Source of the DNA: Nitrososphaerota archaeon
GTDB taxonomy: Archaea; Thermoproteota; Nitrososphaeria; Conexivisphaerales; Conexivisphaeraceae
Reading direction: 5' to 3'
Length of the DNA: 35,251 nt
NCBI GenBank assembly: GCA_015522695.1
Contig: WALT01000020.1
Location: 1 to 35,251 of the forward strand
The stretch's first letter is position 1; every line of letters starts with the position of its first letter. The notes under the pieces are model-generated. The model was not told where the DNA came from, made no database searches, and was given only the letters and a program-made list of their open reading frames with translations. Position numbers and translations under genes: made by a program. Below, piece by piece: positions 23,742 through 32,929 of the stretch.

Positions 23742-26700
23742 ATGGCCGCGTTGACGGGGATAGATGTACCGAAGAAGATCGATTTCATAAAGTTCGGCGT
23801 CCTCTCCCCCTCCGAGATAAGGAAGTATTCGGTCGTCGAGATCACCGTCCCGGAGACCTACGATGAGGATGGCCTGCCGATACCGGGCGGCTTGATGGAC
23901 AACAGGCTCGGCGTCCTCGAACCGGGCCAGATCTGCGGGACATGTGGCAATACCTCGGCTGAATGTCCTGGACATTTCGGCCATATAGAGCTGGCTGAGC
24001 CCGTCATCCACGTCTCCTTCGCCGACACGATAAAGCAGCTGCTGACCGCGACCTGTAGGGCATGCGGTCGTCTATTGATACCGGAGGCTGAGATCGAGGC
24101 ATACAGGGGGGAGCTCGAGAACCCACCCTCCTACAAGCCGAACATAAGGGAGAGGACGGCCAAGGAGATATTCGCCAAGGCCAGGAAGGCCAAGATATGT
24201 CCCCATTGCGGAGCGAAGAAGCTGGAGATAGAGTTCACCAGACCACACATATTCCACGAGATAATGGAGGATGGCAGCGCCGTCAGGCTTACCCCGGCGG
24301 TGATACGGGAGAGGCTGGAGAGGATACCGGATGACGACTACAGGTTGCTGGGCTTCGACCCGGGCACATCCAGACCGGAATGGCTCGTGATACAGGTTCT
24401 ACCGGTGTCTCCGGTGACTGTACGTCCCTCCATAACATTGGAAAGCGGGGTGAGATCGGAGGACGATCTGACCCACAAACTGGTCGACATAGTCAGGACG
24501 AACCTGCGGGTCAGGGAGGCTAAGGAGTCCGGTTCCCCACCGCTGATACTCCAGGACCTCGTCGACCTTCTCCAATATCACGTCACGACGTACTTCGACA
24601 ATGAGGCATCGAGCATACCACCGGCGCATCATAGATCTGGACGTCCTTTGAAGACCCTGGCACAGAGACTTAAGGGTAAAGAGGGGAGGTTCAGGGGCAG
24701 CCTATCGGGGAAGAGGGTGGACTTCTCGGCTAGGACCGTGATATCGCCCGATCCCAACATAGATATATCCGAGGTCGGGATTCCTGTGGAGATAGCGAAG
24801 AAGCTCACGGTCCCGGAGAGGGTCACGCCCTGGAATTTACACTCCCTTCGCGAGCTCGTGAGGAATGGGCCGGACAAATATCCCGGAGCGAACTATATAA
24901 TTAGGCCCGACGGCGTCAAGATCAGGCTCGAATTCGTCCCGGACAGGGATGCATATGCGGATGGCCTTGAGCCCGGCTATGTGGTGGAGAGACATCTCAA
25001 GGACGGGGATATCGTGCTGTTCAACAGACAACCGTCGTTACACAGGATGTCCATAATGGCACATTTCGTCAAGGTCCTCCCCTATCGGACGTTCAGGTTA
25101 CATCCTGCGGTCTGCCCACCGTACAATGCGGACTTCGATGGGGATGAGATGAACCTCCATGTACCGCAAGGTGAGGAGGCCCGTTCCGAGGCGCTCCTGT
25201 TGATGAAGGTCCAGGATCAGATAATATCGCCGAGGTATGGCGGACCGATAATAGGTGCGATAAGGGATTATCTGACGGCCAGCTATCTCTTGACCAAGGA
25301 CGACGTCCTGCTCGATCCCGAGGAGTTCGCCAGGCTGGCATATGAGGGAGGTTACGATGGACCCCTTCCGAGGCCCGAAATCGAGGGACGGCGGCCGATG
25401 TACACGGGCAAGCAGCTCTTCTCGCTCTTCATACCCGAGAGCTTCAGCTACATGCTGACCTCTAAATGGGCTAAGAGCTCCGGTAGGAGGCGTGACGTGG
25501 TGGTGAAGGATGGACTGCTCGTGTCCGGTGTGATAGATAAGGCCTCGCTCGGGGCTGAGGAACCCGACAGCCTGCTGCACAGGATAACGAAGGACAAGGG
25601 TACGGAGGAGGCGCGTCGTTTCCTCAACCCGGCGCTCAAACTGTTGAAGGAGTACGTCACCAGCAGGGGGTTCAGTTACGGCTATGACGATCTCGAGGTT
25701 CCGGCGAACGTCAAGGAGAAGATAAGGAGGGTCCTCGACAGGACTTATCGTCAGATCTTCAAGTACATCGAGGAATATAAGGCCGGGAAGCTCACGCCGA
25801 TAAAGGGGCTGAAGCTCGAGGACGTACTGGAGCAGAGGGTGATGAACGTCCTGAGCCAGGCTAGGGATAAGGCGGGGGAGCTTTTAGAGCAGGTGCTGCC
25901 GGATGAGAACCCCGGCGTCATAATGAGCAAGACGGGGGCGAGGGGCAGCTCGTTGAACCTGGGACAGATGATGGCGCTGCTCGGCCAGCAGGCGATCAGA
26001 GGACGGAGGATAAGGAGGGGCTTCAGACGTCGCGCCCTCTCACATTTCAAGGTGGATGATCCAAGCCCGGATGCATATGGGTTCGTGAGGTCGAGTTTCA
26101 GGGATGGCCTGTCCCCGATAGAGTTCTTCTTCCACTCGATGGCCGGCAGGGAAGGACTTGTGGACACAGCCGTCAGGACACAGCAGAGCGGCTACATGCA
26201 GAGGAGGCTCGTCAACGCCATGGAGCACCTGAGGATAGAGTACGATTACACGGTGAGGGATCCGGAGGGCAACATAATACAGTTCATCTACGGTGAGGAT
26301 AGCATAGATCCTGCGAAGAGCGACCATGGCGCAGCCGTCAACATCGATAGGCTGGCTGAGATGGTTTTGCTCGATGAAAAACCCGATGAGCCGAAGGCCA
26401 GCCGTGAGGAGAAGATGGAATTGGCGGAGGATTACGGTGGGCTGCTCACCCCGAAGCTCGCCGAGGAGCTGAAGACCGTGCTCTCCTCCAGGGAGATGAC
26501 CCGTAGCTCAGCGTTGAAGATCTGTGAGCGCACGATAAAACTCTTCAAGGGTGCGATGATAGAGCCCGGGGAAGCTGTAGGGGTGGTCGCAGCACAGTCC
26601 ATAGGGGAGCCAGGCACCCAGATGACGTTGAGGACCTTCCACTACGCCGGTGTGAAGGAGAAGGACGTGACTCTGGGCCTGCCGAGGCTCATCGAGCTCG

Positions 26701-27566
26701 TCGACGCCAGAAAACAGCCCAGCACCCCTGTGATGGATGTATACTTGGATGAGGGACACAGGACGAGCAAGGCGAAGGCCATGGAGGTGGCCAAGGAGAT
26801 ACTATTCACGAAGGTCGAGGACATAGCATCGAGCATCGAGATAGACTATATGTCGGGGTCCATAACGTTGTCGCTCGACAGGGAGCTGATGGGTGATAGG
26901 GGTTGCACGACGAAAGATGTAGCCGATGCTGTCAAGGTGGGGAAGAGGAAGGTGAGCTATGACGATGAAACGGCGACCGTGACCGTGTCCATCGGGAACT
27001 TCGACCTTCCGATGCTTTACGCGTTGCGTGACAAGATACTCAAGACGCGCGTTAAAGGCGTAGCCGGTATAACTAGGGTCAGTTTGGAGGAGCGCGACGG
27101 CGAGTGGGTGATAGTGACGATGGGATCCGACCTGAGGAAGGTGCTGGCCACACCGGGTGTCGACCAGACGAGGACTCGCACGAACAACATCTACGAGATA
27201 GCCCTCGTCCTGGGGATCGAGGCTGCCCGCCAAGCGCTCGTCGACGAGATATCCAAGACGTTGGAGGAACAGGGCCTCGAGGTGGACATGCGTCATATAC
27301 TCCTCGTCGCCGATCTCATGACGCACAAGGGGATATTGCAGCAGGTGGGCAGACATGGAATAGTCGGATCCAAGGTGAGCGTGCTCGCCAGGGCGGCCTT
27401 CGAGATAACGGTGCCCACGCTGGCTGAGGCTGCAGTTAAAGGTCAGGTGGATGAGCTCAGAGGTGTGACCGAGAACGTCATAGTCGGAGGCGTCATACCG
27501 GTGGGTACGGGGATCGTGGATCTATATATAGACACGTCGAAAAGCGGGGGTAAAAAGGAGAGATGA
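23742..27566 (+). CDS. rpoA: RNA polymerase subunit A, A' and A'' fused in one chain
   Basis: A 1274-residue largest subunit. The N-terminal zinc site is CGTCGNTSAECPGHFGHIE (65-83), with a second set CRACG/CPHCG (105-156), RPPH-like FSARTVISPDPNIDISEVG (328-346), and the catalytic triad NADFDGDEMNLHVP (462-475). The A' region ends about residue 870. A short acidic linker (EKPDEPKASREEK) leads into the A'' region with AVGVVAAQSIGEPGTQMTLR (about 939-958) and the trigger loop. Most archaea encode these parts as two genes; here the reading frame is continuous, with no stop or start signature at the junction. The ATG directly follows the rpoB stop. Its 3' end overlaps rpl30e by 4 nt. Confidence 0.98.
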   Translation: MAALTGIDVPKKIDFIKFGVLSPSEIRKYSVVEITVPETYDEDGLPIPGGLMDNRLGVLEPGQICGTCGNTSAECPGHFGHIELAEPVIHVSFADTIKQLLTATCRACGRLLIPEAEIEAYRGELENPPSYKPNIRERTAKEIFAKARKAKICPHCGAKKLEIEFTRPHIFHEIMEDGSAVRLTPAVIRERLERIPDDDYRLLGFDPGTSRPEWLVIQVLPVSPVTVRPSITLESGVRSEDDLTHKLVDIVRTNLRVREAKESGSPPLILQDLVDLLQYHVTTYFDNEASSIPPAHHRSGRPLKTLAQRLKGKEGRFRGSLSGKRVDFSARTVISPDPNIDISEVGIPVEIAKKLTVPERVTPWNLHSLRELVRNGPDKYPGANYIIRPDGVKIRLEFVPDRDAYADGLEPGYVVERHLKDGDIVLFNRQPSLHRMSIMAHFVKVLPYRTFRLHPAVCPPYNADFDGDEMNLHVPQGEEARSEALLLMKVQDQIISPRYGGPIIGAIRDYLTASYLLTKDDVLLDPEEFARLAYEGGYDGPLPRPEIEGRRPMYTGKQLFSLFIPESFSYMLTSKWAKSSGRRRDVVVKDGLLVSGVIDKASLGAEEPDSLLHRITKDKGTEEARRFLNPALKLLKEYVTSRGFSYGYDDLEVPANVKEKIRRVLDRTYRQIFKYIEEYKAGKLTPIKGLKLEDVLEQRVMNVLSQARDKAGELLEQVLPDENPGVIMSKTGARGSSLNLGQMMALLGQQAIRGRRIRRGFRRRALSHFKVDDPSPDAYGFVRSSFRDGLSPIEFFFHSMAGREGLVDTAVRTQQSGYMQRRLVNAMEHLRIEYDYTVRDPEGNIIQFIYGEDSIDPAKSDHGAAVNIDRLAEMVLLDEKPDEPKASREEKMELAEDYGGLLTPKLAEELKTVLSSREMTRSSALKICERTIKLFKGAMIEPGEAVGVVAAQSIGEPGTQMTLRTFHYAGVKEKDVTLGLPRLIELVDARKQPSTPVMDVYLDEGHRTSKAKAMEVAKEILFTKVEDIASSIEIDYMSGSITLSLDRELMGDRGCTTKDVADAVKVGKRKVSYDDETATVTVSIGNFDLPMLYALRDKILKTRVKGVAGITRVSLEERDGEWVIVTMGSDLRKVLATPGVDQTRTRTNNIYEIALVLGIEAARQALVDEISKTLEEQGLEVDMRHILLVADLMTHKGILQQVGRHGIVGSKVSVLARAAFEITVPTLAEAAVKGQVDELRGVTENVIVGGVIPVGTGIVDLYIDTSKSGGKKER

Positions 27567-27940
27567 AGGAGTACCTGAAGACGCTATCGACGTTCCTCCA
27601 GATGGTTAGGAGGTCTGGAAGGCTCATCTACGGTCTTAGATCGGTCGAGCGCTATGCGAGGTCGGCTAAGATCATCATCGCCTCCGGGACGCTTACCGTG
27701 GAGGAGAAAGAGCTGTTGGAGGGTCTCGCCAAGAACACGAGGACGACGATCGTGTACTATGGGGACATGACGTCTGCGGAGCTCGGGAGGACGGCCGGCA
27801 GACGACATCCGGTCAAGGCCCTCGCCATAAGCTCGCTCGGCGATGCCGATCTGGGCAAGTTGATGGAATCTGCTCAGAAGCTCGCGGACCAAGGTGGGAT
27901 AGAGATGATAGCTGCCAAGAGGAGATCGAGGGATGGTTAA
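27563..27940 (+). CDS. rpl30e: Ribosomal protein L30e
   Basis: A 125-residue member of the L7Ae/L30e RNA-binding family, part of the large ribosomal subunit. Features: GRLIYGLRSVERYARSAKII, IIASGTLTVEEKELLEGLAK, NTRTTIVYYGDMTSAELGRT, ending after the usual about 100 residues with an extra helical, basic tail ([16 protein letters not shown]). Position between rpoA and nusA is the classical archaeal order. It overlaps rpoA (ATGA) and nusA by a few bases, so the three are coupled. Confidence 0.92.
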   Translation: MKEYLKTLSTFLQMVRRSGRLIYGLRSVERYARSAKIIIASGTLTVEEKELLEGLAKNTRTTIVYYGDMTSAELGRTAGRRHPVKALAISSLGDADLGKLMESAQKLADQGGIEMIAAKRRSRDG

Positions 27941-28373
27941 GGACGGGATAGTGTTAACGGAGAACGAACTCAGGCTCATGTCGTTATTTTCGACGCTGAC
28001 GGGGATCACGCCGAAGGATTGCATAATAGATGAGAGGTTCAACAGGCTCATCTTCGTGATAGATGAAGGCATTAAGGTGCCCCATGACAAATTCGTGCGC
28101 GAGGCGCTCAACTATCTGAGGAAGAAGACCAATAAGGGCGTTGAAATAGTGGAATACTCGGAGGACCCTGTTCAATTGATAAAGAACGCGCTGGGCCATG
28201 GTGGGGTCCTCGACGTCAGGATAACACGCAGAAACGATGGCACGAAGGTGGGTGTGGTCATCGCAGATCCCAGGGAGAAAGGCGCAATAGTGGGTAAGCA
28301 AGGCAGGAACGCAGAGAGGGCTAGGGTATTGGCGAGACGATATCACGATATAGAGAGGATCCAGGTGTCATGA
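27933..28373 (+). CDS. nusA: NusA-like KH-domain protein
   Basis: A 146-residue archaeal NusA, which has only the two KH RNA-binding domains and none of the bacterial N-terminal or S1 domains. The second KH carries [20 protein letters not shown], the GxxG loop. The start overlaps the end of rpl30e by 8 nt. In archaea this gene lies in the RNA polymerase operon and is thought to act in transcription elongation or termination or in RNA handling. Confidence 0.93.
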   Translation: MVKDGIVLTENELRLMSLFSTLTGITPKDCIIDERFNRLIFVIDEGIKVPHDKFVREALNYLRKKTNKGVEIVEYSEDPVQLIKNALGHGGVLDVRITRRNDGTKVGVVIADPREKGAIVGKQGRNAERARVLARRYHDIERIQVS

Positions 28374-28394
28374 CGGTGCGATCGAGGCTAAACG

Positions 28395-28403
28395 CTTTTT
28401 ACC
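28395..28403 (+). promoter_or_regulatory. TATA-like element before rps12
   Basis: CTTTTTACC lies 26-34 nt before the rps12 ATG at 28429 in the 55-nt gap after nusA, so the ribosomal part of the cluster may have its own promoter. Confidence 0.4.
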
Positions 28404-28428
28404 ACCTAGCGCGGGGCTGTGGATAAGC

Positions 28429-28869
28429 ATGGGCAGGAAGTCGCCGCTCGGTGAGTTCGGCGCTCGAGGGCTTGAGCTCAAAAGGAGGAGGTTCAGATGG
28501 TCGGATAGCGATTATAAGCGGAGGATATTGAAGTTGGACGAGAGATCCGATCCGCTGGAGGGCGCACCTCAAGGTCGCGGCATCGTGCTTGAGAAGGTCG
28601 GGATAGAGTCGAGGCAACCGAACTCGGCGATCAGGAAATGCATCAGGGTCCAGCTCGTGAAGAATGGCAAGGTCGTCACGGCGTTCGTGCCTGGAGATGG
28701 CGGCCTCAACTTCATAGACGAGCACGACGAGGTCATGATCGAGGGCATCGGGGGATCGGAGGGTAGGTCGATGGGCGATATACCCGGGGTGAAATACAGG
28801 GTGTTCATGGTCAACGACGTCTCCCTTAACATGCTGGTGCTGGGTAAGCGGGAGAAACCGAGGAGGTGA
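28429..28869 (+). CDS. rps12: Ribosomal protein S12 (uS12)
   Basis: A 146-residue decoding-centre protein of the small subunit. The invariant core is present: [78 protein letters not shown]. The N-terminal basic region and length are archaeal. Overlaps rps7 by 4 nt. Confidence 0.97.
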   Translation: MGRKSPLGEFGARGLELKRRRFRWSDSDYKRRILKLDERSDPLEGAPQGRGIVLEKVGIESRQPNSAIRKCIRVQLVKNGKVVTAFVPGDGGLNFIDEHDEVMIEGIGGSEGRSMGDIPGVKYRVFMVNDVSLNMLVLGKREKPRR

Positions 28870-29492
28870 TCACGTCGTCTAGGAGGGAAGTCAAGAGGGG
28901 CGAGCCCAAGGTCCTCCTGTTCGGAAGGTGGAGTTTCGATGATATCGAGGTGAAGGACCCAGGGCTCAAGAACGTGCTGTCGCTCAAGCCCGTGTTCATA
29001 CCGCATTCGTTCGGGCGCCATGAACATAAGCGGTTCGGCAAGACTGAGGTGAACATAGTAGAACGATTGGTCAACCAGATGATGCATTTCGGGAAGAAGG
29101 ACTGGAAGAATACAGGTAGGATGGGAGGGAAGAAGCACAAGGCCATAAACATCGTGAGGACCACCTTTGAGATAATACACCTCAAGACGGGCAGGAATCC
29201 GATCGAGGTCCTCGTCAGGGCCGTGGAGAACGCCGCCCCCAATGAGGATACCACCAGGATAACGTATGGTGGCGTGGTCTATCACGTGAGCGTGGATCTA
29301 TCGCCATCCAGGCGCGTCGACCTAGCCCTGCGTCACATAGCCATGGGCGCCAGGGATTCCGCTTTCTCAAAGCCCAGGAGCATAGAGGAATGTTTGGCGG
29401 ACGAGATAGTGGCCGCCGCCAACAACGAGGTCACGAGCCACGCGATAAAGGCCAAGATGGAGATGGAGCGTATAGCGGCTGCCTCCAGGTAA
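28866..29492 (+). CDS. rps7: Ribosomal protein S7 (uS7)
   Basis: A 208-residue small-subunit protein that nucleates the 30S head. Recognisable parts: [80 protein letters not shown], and the end [20 protein letters not shown]. The start is a GTG overlapping the rps12 stop with GGAGGTGA, giving translational coupling. Length is normal for archaea. Confidence 0.97.
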   Translation: MITSSRREVKRGEPKVLLFGRWSFDDIEVKDPGLKNVLSLKPVFIPHSFGRHEHKRFGKTEVNIVERLVNQMMHFGKKDWKNTGRMGGKKHKAINIVRTTFEIIHLKTGRNPIEVLVRAVENAAPNEDTTRITYGGVVYHVSVDLSPSRRVDLALRHIAMGARDSAFSKPRSIEECLADEIVAAANNEVTSHAIKAKMEMERIAAASR

Positions 29493-29504
29493 AGGACCTA
29501 AACC

Positions 29505-29513
29505 CTTATATAC
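29505..29513 (+). promoter_or_regulatory. TATA box of the EF-1A gene
   Basis: CTTATATAC lies 32-40 nt before the ATG at 29545, giving a transcript with a leader of about 10 nt and a separate promoter for this abundant protein. Confidence 0.55.
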
Positions 29514-29544
29514 TCTACACCTGGCCAAAAAGCAGTGAAGAGTC

Positions 29545-30864
29545 ATGCCTGAGAGGCAAAAGTCACACCTAAACCTAGTGATAGTGGGTCACGTGGACCA
29601 CGGGAAGTCGACTTTGATGGGACATCTACTGTTCTTACTGGGGAAGATAGATCAAAGGACCATAAGCGAATACGCCAAGCTATCGGAGAAGATAGGTGCT
29701 GGCGATACCTTCAAGTTCGCATGGGTTCTGGACAGGTTGAAGGAGGAAAGGGAGAGGGGTTTAACGATAGATCTGGCCTTCCAGGACTTCGAGACGAACA
29801 AGTTCTACTTCACGTTGATCGACGCTCCAGGTCACAGGGACTTCATCAAGAACATGATAACGGGGGCCAGTCAAGCTGATGCCGCGATACTCGTGATCTC
29901 GGCGAAACCCGGAGAGACGGAGGCCGGCCTATCCGAGGCCGGACAGACGAGGGAGCACGCCTTCCTGTTGAAGACGCTCGGCGTCAACCAATTGGTCATA
30001 GCGATAAACAAGATGGATGCGACCATGCCGCCATATGACCAGAAGCGCTATGAGGAGGTGAAGGACAGCGTGACGAAGCTGCTCAAGCTGGTCGGCTACA
30101 GGATCGATAAGGTGAGGTTCGTGCCCGTGTCCGGGTGGAAGGGCGACAACTTGAAGGAACATCTGTCCAATATGCCATGGTATAAGGGGCCGACGCTCGC
30201 GGAGGCGCTCGACGAGTTCGAGGAGCCGTCCAAGCCCATAGACAAGCCGTTAAGGCTTCCCGTGCAGGATGTGTACACGATCACAGGTGTGGGCACGGTG
30301 CCGGTAGGTAGGGTGGAGACTGGGGCCGTCAAGGTCGGCGACAAGGTCGTCATAATGCCGTCCGGCATCACCGGTGAGATCAAGTCCATAGAGACCCATC
30401 ACACCCCGATATCGGAAGCCCTACCGGGGGACAACATAGGCTTCAACATCAGGGGTGTGTCGAGACAGGATATCAGGAGGGGATACGTCGTCGGGCACAT
30501 GGACTCACCTCCCACAGTGGCGAAGGAGTTCATCGCGAGGGTGATAGTCGTATACCATCCGACTGCCATAGCCGCCGGGTACACCCCAGTGCTTCACGCC
30601 CATACCGCACAGGTGCCAGCCCAATTGATAGAGTTGACGCAGAAGATAGATCCCAGAAGCGGTCAGGTGATAGAGGAGAATCCCAAGAGCCTCAAGACCG
30701 GGGATGCAGCTGTGATCAAGATAAGGCCGCTGAAGCCTCTATGTGTCGAGGAGTTCAAGGGAATACCCCAGCTGGGTAGGTTCGCCCTCAGGGATTCGGG
30801 GAGGACTATAGCGGCCGGGATAATAGAGAAGGTAACCGAGAAACAAGAGGTCAGGATAAAATAA
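29545..30864 (+). CDS. tuf: Translation elongation factor 1-alpha
   Basis: A 439-residue GTPase that delivers aminoacyl-tRNA to the ribosome. Nucleotide motifs: G1 GHVDHGKST, G2 region RERGLTIDLAF, G3 DAPGHRDF, G4 NKMD, G5-like VPVSGWKGDNL. Domains 2 and 3 follow (LRLPVQDVYTITGVGTVPVG, and IIEKVTEKQEVRIK at the end). Length is standard for archaeal EF-1A. It closes the cluster. In most archaea rps10 follows directly; it is not here. Confidence 0.98.
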   Translation: MPERQKSHLNLVIVGHVDHGKSTLMGHLLFLLGKIDQRTISEYAKLSEKIGAGDTFKFAWVLDRLKEERERGLTIDLAFQDFETNKFYFTLIDAPGHRDFIKNMITGASQADAAILVISAKPGETEAGLSEAGQTREHAFLLKTLGVNQLVIAINKMDATMPPYDQKRYEEVKDSVTKLLKLVGYRIDKVRFVPVSGWKGDNLKEHLSNMPWYKGPTLAEALDEFEEPSKPIDKPLRLPVQDVYTITGVGTVPVGRVETGAVKVGDKVVIMPSGITGEIKSIETHHTPISEALPGDNIGFNIRGVSRQDIRRGYVVGHMDSPPTVAKEFIARVIVVYHPTAIAAGYTPVLHAHTAQVPAQLIELTQKIDPRSGQVIEENPKSLKTGDAAVIKIRPLKPLCVEEFKGIPQLGRFALRDSGRTIAAGIIEKVTEKQEVRIK

Positions 30865-31000
30865 GATAAGATAATCAGGGGACCCAATATATCGCCGGAC
30901 TTCGATGGCTCCATTTCGATATATTTTAGGATATACTATATGGTGAGGATGTAGCTGTCGTGCCGGTACATGCATATTTCGGTATTTTAGGATATACCGG
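30865..31000. other. Gap between EF-1A and adenine deaminase with a repeated TATTTTAGGATATAC motif
   Basis: The 15-base TATTTTAGGATATAC occurs exactly twice, at 30922-30936 and 30983-30997, spaced 61 bases. Both are preceded by ATTTCG within a few bases. The second copy sits in a CGGTAT/ATACCG stem. The genes on both sides converge here, so the repeats may form 3' ends or bind a regulator. No rps10 reading frame is present. Confidence 0.55.
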
Positions 31001-32800
31001 TCATGGATTATCGTCGACCGTCAACGGTACGAGAATCTGTCTTCTGACGTCGACCAAACCCCTGTCCGTTATCCTCAATTCCGGTATAACCGTCAACGTC
31101 AACAGGCTCATCGTCATGAATGGATAGGGGAGTTCACATCCATATCTCCTCCATGCTTCGACCAAGATCTCGAGGCTGTCGGCGACCTCAGTCGCCGGCT
31201 CGTCCGTGATGAGACCTGCTATCGGAAGCCTTTGTTCAGCATCGATGACGCCATCGCTGGCGGCGACGATGCCACCACCCAATATTATGACCCTGTTTAT
31301 CGCCGCCTCGATGTCCTGGATGTTAGCCCCGACGGCTATTATGTTGTGCGCATCGTGGCTCACGCTGGACGCTACCGCACCGCGCTTGAGCGTGAAACCG
31401 CGGACGAAACCCTTTCCCACGTTACCCGTCCCTTTGTGCCTCTCGACCACCACCGCGTATGAGAGGTCGTCCTCGGGGCTCGGCAGAAGCGATCCATCCT
31501 TCACACCGACGACCTCGTGCTCCTCCCTCGTCATGACGCTATCACCTCGCACCTTCATCACCCTGACGATTACCTCGTCCACCGACGTCGGGACCCTGAT
31601 GATCAATTTACCTGCGTCGACGGTCCCCGTGTTCATCGTCCTTCTCGCCCATCCAGGATATTCCATCCGCCTGATATCGACCAGCAGCTTGCCCTCCCTG
31701 GCCACCGGTATTCCGTCCGCTATCACCAGATGCGGCTTCAAATCCGTAAGCCTCCTGAACAATAATATATCAGCGCTCCTGACAGGCGCTATGCTGCCCA
31801 GCTGTTGAGCGAGCCCGAAATGCTCGGCGACGTTCAACGTCACCATCTGTACAGCCGTGATCGGATCTACCCCAGCTCCTATCGCCTTCCTGGTGACGTA
31901 GTTGATATGGCCTTCCTTCAGGAGGGAAAGGGAATCCCTATCATCGGTGACGAGTACGACATGTCTCGTGTCTATCTTGTCCTCGGTGACGACCCTTATG
32001 GTGTCACGGAGGTCGAGCCATGCCGATCCTTCCCTGACGTATGCGTACATGCCGAGCTTAAGCTTCTCCAACGCCTCCTCCTTCGACGTGCTCTCATGAC
32101 ATGAGGATATTCCAGCGGCAGCATAGGCGGCTAGCTCCCTGTCGTCCAGTTGGGGCGCATGCCCCTCCACGGCCATCCTCTTCCTCAACGTCGTCGAGAC
32201 CTTGTCCAGGATCTCCCCCTTCCCATCGACCACCGATGGATAATCCATGACTTCCCCGAGCCCTATCACAGCAGGATATCTATAGAGTTCCTCCATGTTT
32301 ATCCTCTGTCCACTCGTCTCGAGCCCAGCGCTGCTCGCAGGGACGCAGGACGGTACTAAGAAGAACACCTTCAACTGCAATCCCCCGGATTCCTCGATGA
32401 ATAACATGACCCCCCTCGTCCCCAGGACGTTGGCGATCTCGTGGGGATCGGCGAAGATCGCGGTCGTACCGAGGGGTAGGACTACCTCGGCGAACCTGGC
32501 CGGGGTCAACATGGAACTCTCGACGTGTATATGTGCATCCATGAATCCTGGGGTGGCATAATAGCCCTCACCATCGACGATGGTCGTGGATCCGCCGATG
32601 GCGTAGTCCAAGTTCCTCCCCACGGCAGCTATCCTATCCCTGTAGACGGCGATGTCCAAGCCCTCCTCGACGACACCTATGTTCACGTCGACGAGGTTCG
32701 TCCTGCGTAAGGCTAGGGTGGCCTTCTTCCTCCCCCCGGCCACATCGACAAGATCATATATCGCTTCATGAACCTCCGTCCTCCGATGATCCCCATCCAT
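31001..32800 (-). CDS. ade: Adenine deaminase
   Basis: A 599-residue amidohydrolase converting adenine to hypoxanthine plus ammonia. Metal-site motifs: HIHVESSMLTPARFAEVVLP near residue 90, ADPHEIANVLG, GHAPQLDDRELAAYAAAGIS, SSCHESTSKEEALEKL, LVTDD. The C-terminal half holds the typical Ade domain with SHDAHNIIAVG and DEPATEVADSLEIL. Length and motif order fit bacterial and archaeal Ade. A TTAAAT element 25-30 nt before the ATG predicts a leaderless transcript. The product could feed the phosphoribosyltransferase encoded at 18 kb. Confidence 0.95.
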   Translation of the reverse strand: MDGDHRRTEVHEAIYDLVDVAGGRKKATLALRRTNLVDVNIGVVEEGLDIAVYRDRIAAVGRNLDYAIGGSTTIVDGEGYYATPGFMDAHIHVESSMLTPARFAEVVLPLGTTAIFADPHEIANVLGTRGVMLFIEESGGLQLKVFFLVPSCVPASSAGLETSGQRINMEELYRYPAVIGLGEVMDYPSVVDGKGEILDKVSTTLRKRMAVEGHAPQLDDRELAAYAAAGISSCHESTSKEEALEKLKLGMYAYVREGSAWLDLRDTIRVVTEDKIDTRHVVLVTDDRDSLSLLKEGHINYVTRKAIGAGVDPITAVQMVTLNVAEHFGLAQQLGSIAPVRSADILLFRRLTDLKPHLVIADGIPVAREGKLLVDIRRMEYPGWARRTMNTGTVDAGKLIIRVPTSVDEVIVRVMKVRGDSVMTREEHEVVGVKDGSLLPSPEDDLSYAVVVERHKGTGNVGKGFVRGFTLKRGAVASSVSHDAHNIIAVGANIQDIEAAINRVIILGGGIVAASDGVIDAEQRLPIAGLITDEPATEVADSLEILVEAWRRYGCELPYPFMTMSLLTLTVIPELRITDRGLVDVRRQILVPLTVDDNP

Positions 32801-32824
32801 TATAGTCGTACTCAGCTCGCTGGG

Positions 32825-32830
32825 TTAAAT
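32825..32830 (-). promoter_or_regulatory. TATA box of adenine deaminase
   Basis: ATTTAA on the minus strand (inside CGATTTAACCC) is 25-30 nt before the ATG at 32800. Confidence 0.5.
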
Positions 32831-32929
32831 CGTTTATCGATGAAGCGAATGGAATTATTATCCGTCGATCGACGAACTTATTTTTCATTCATGTTCATTT
32901 GAATAATAAGGTTAAGTACCAGGTATGAC

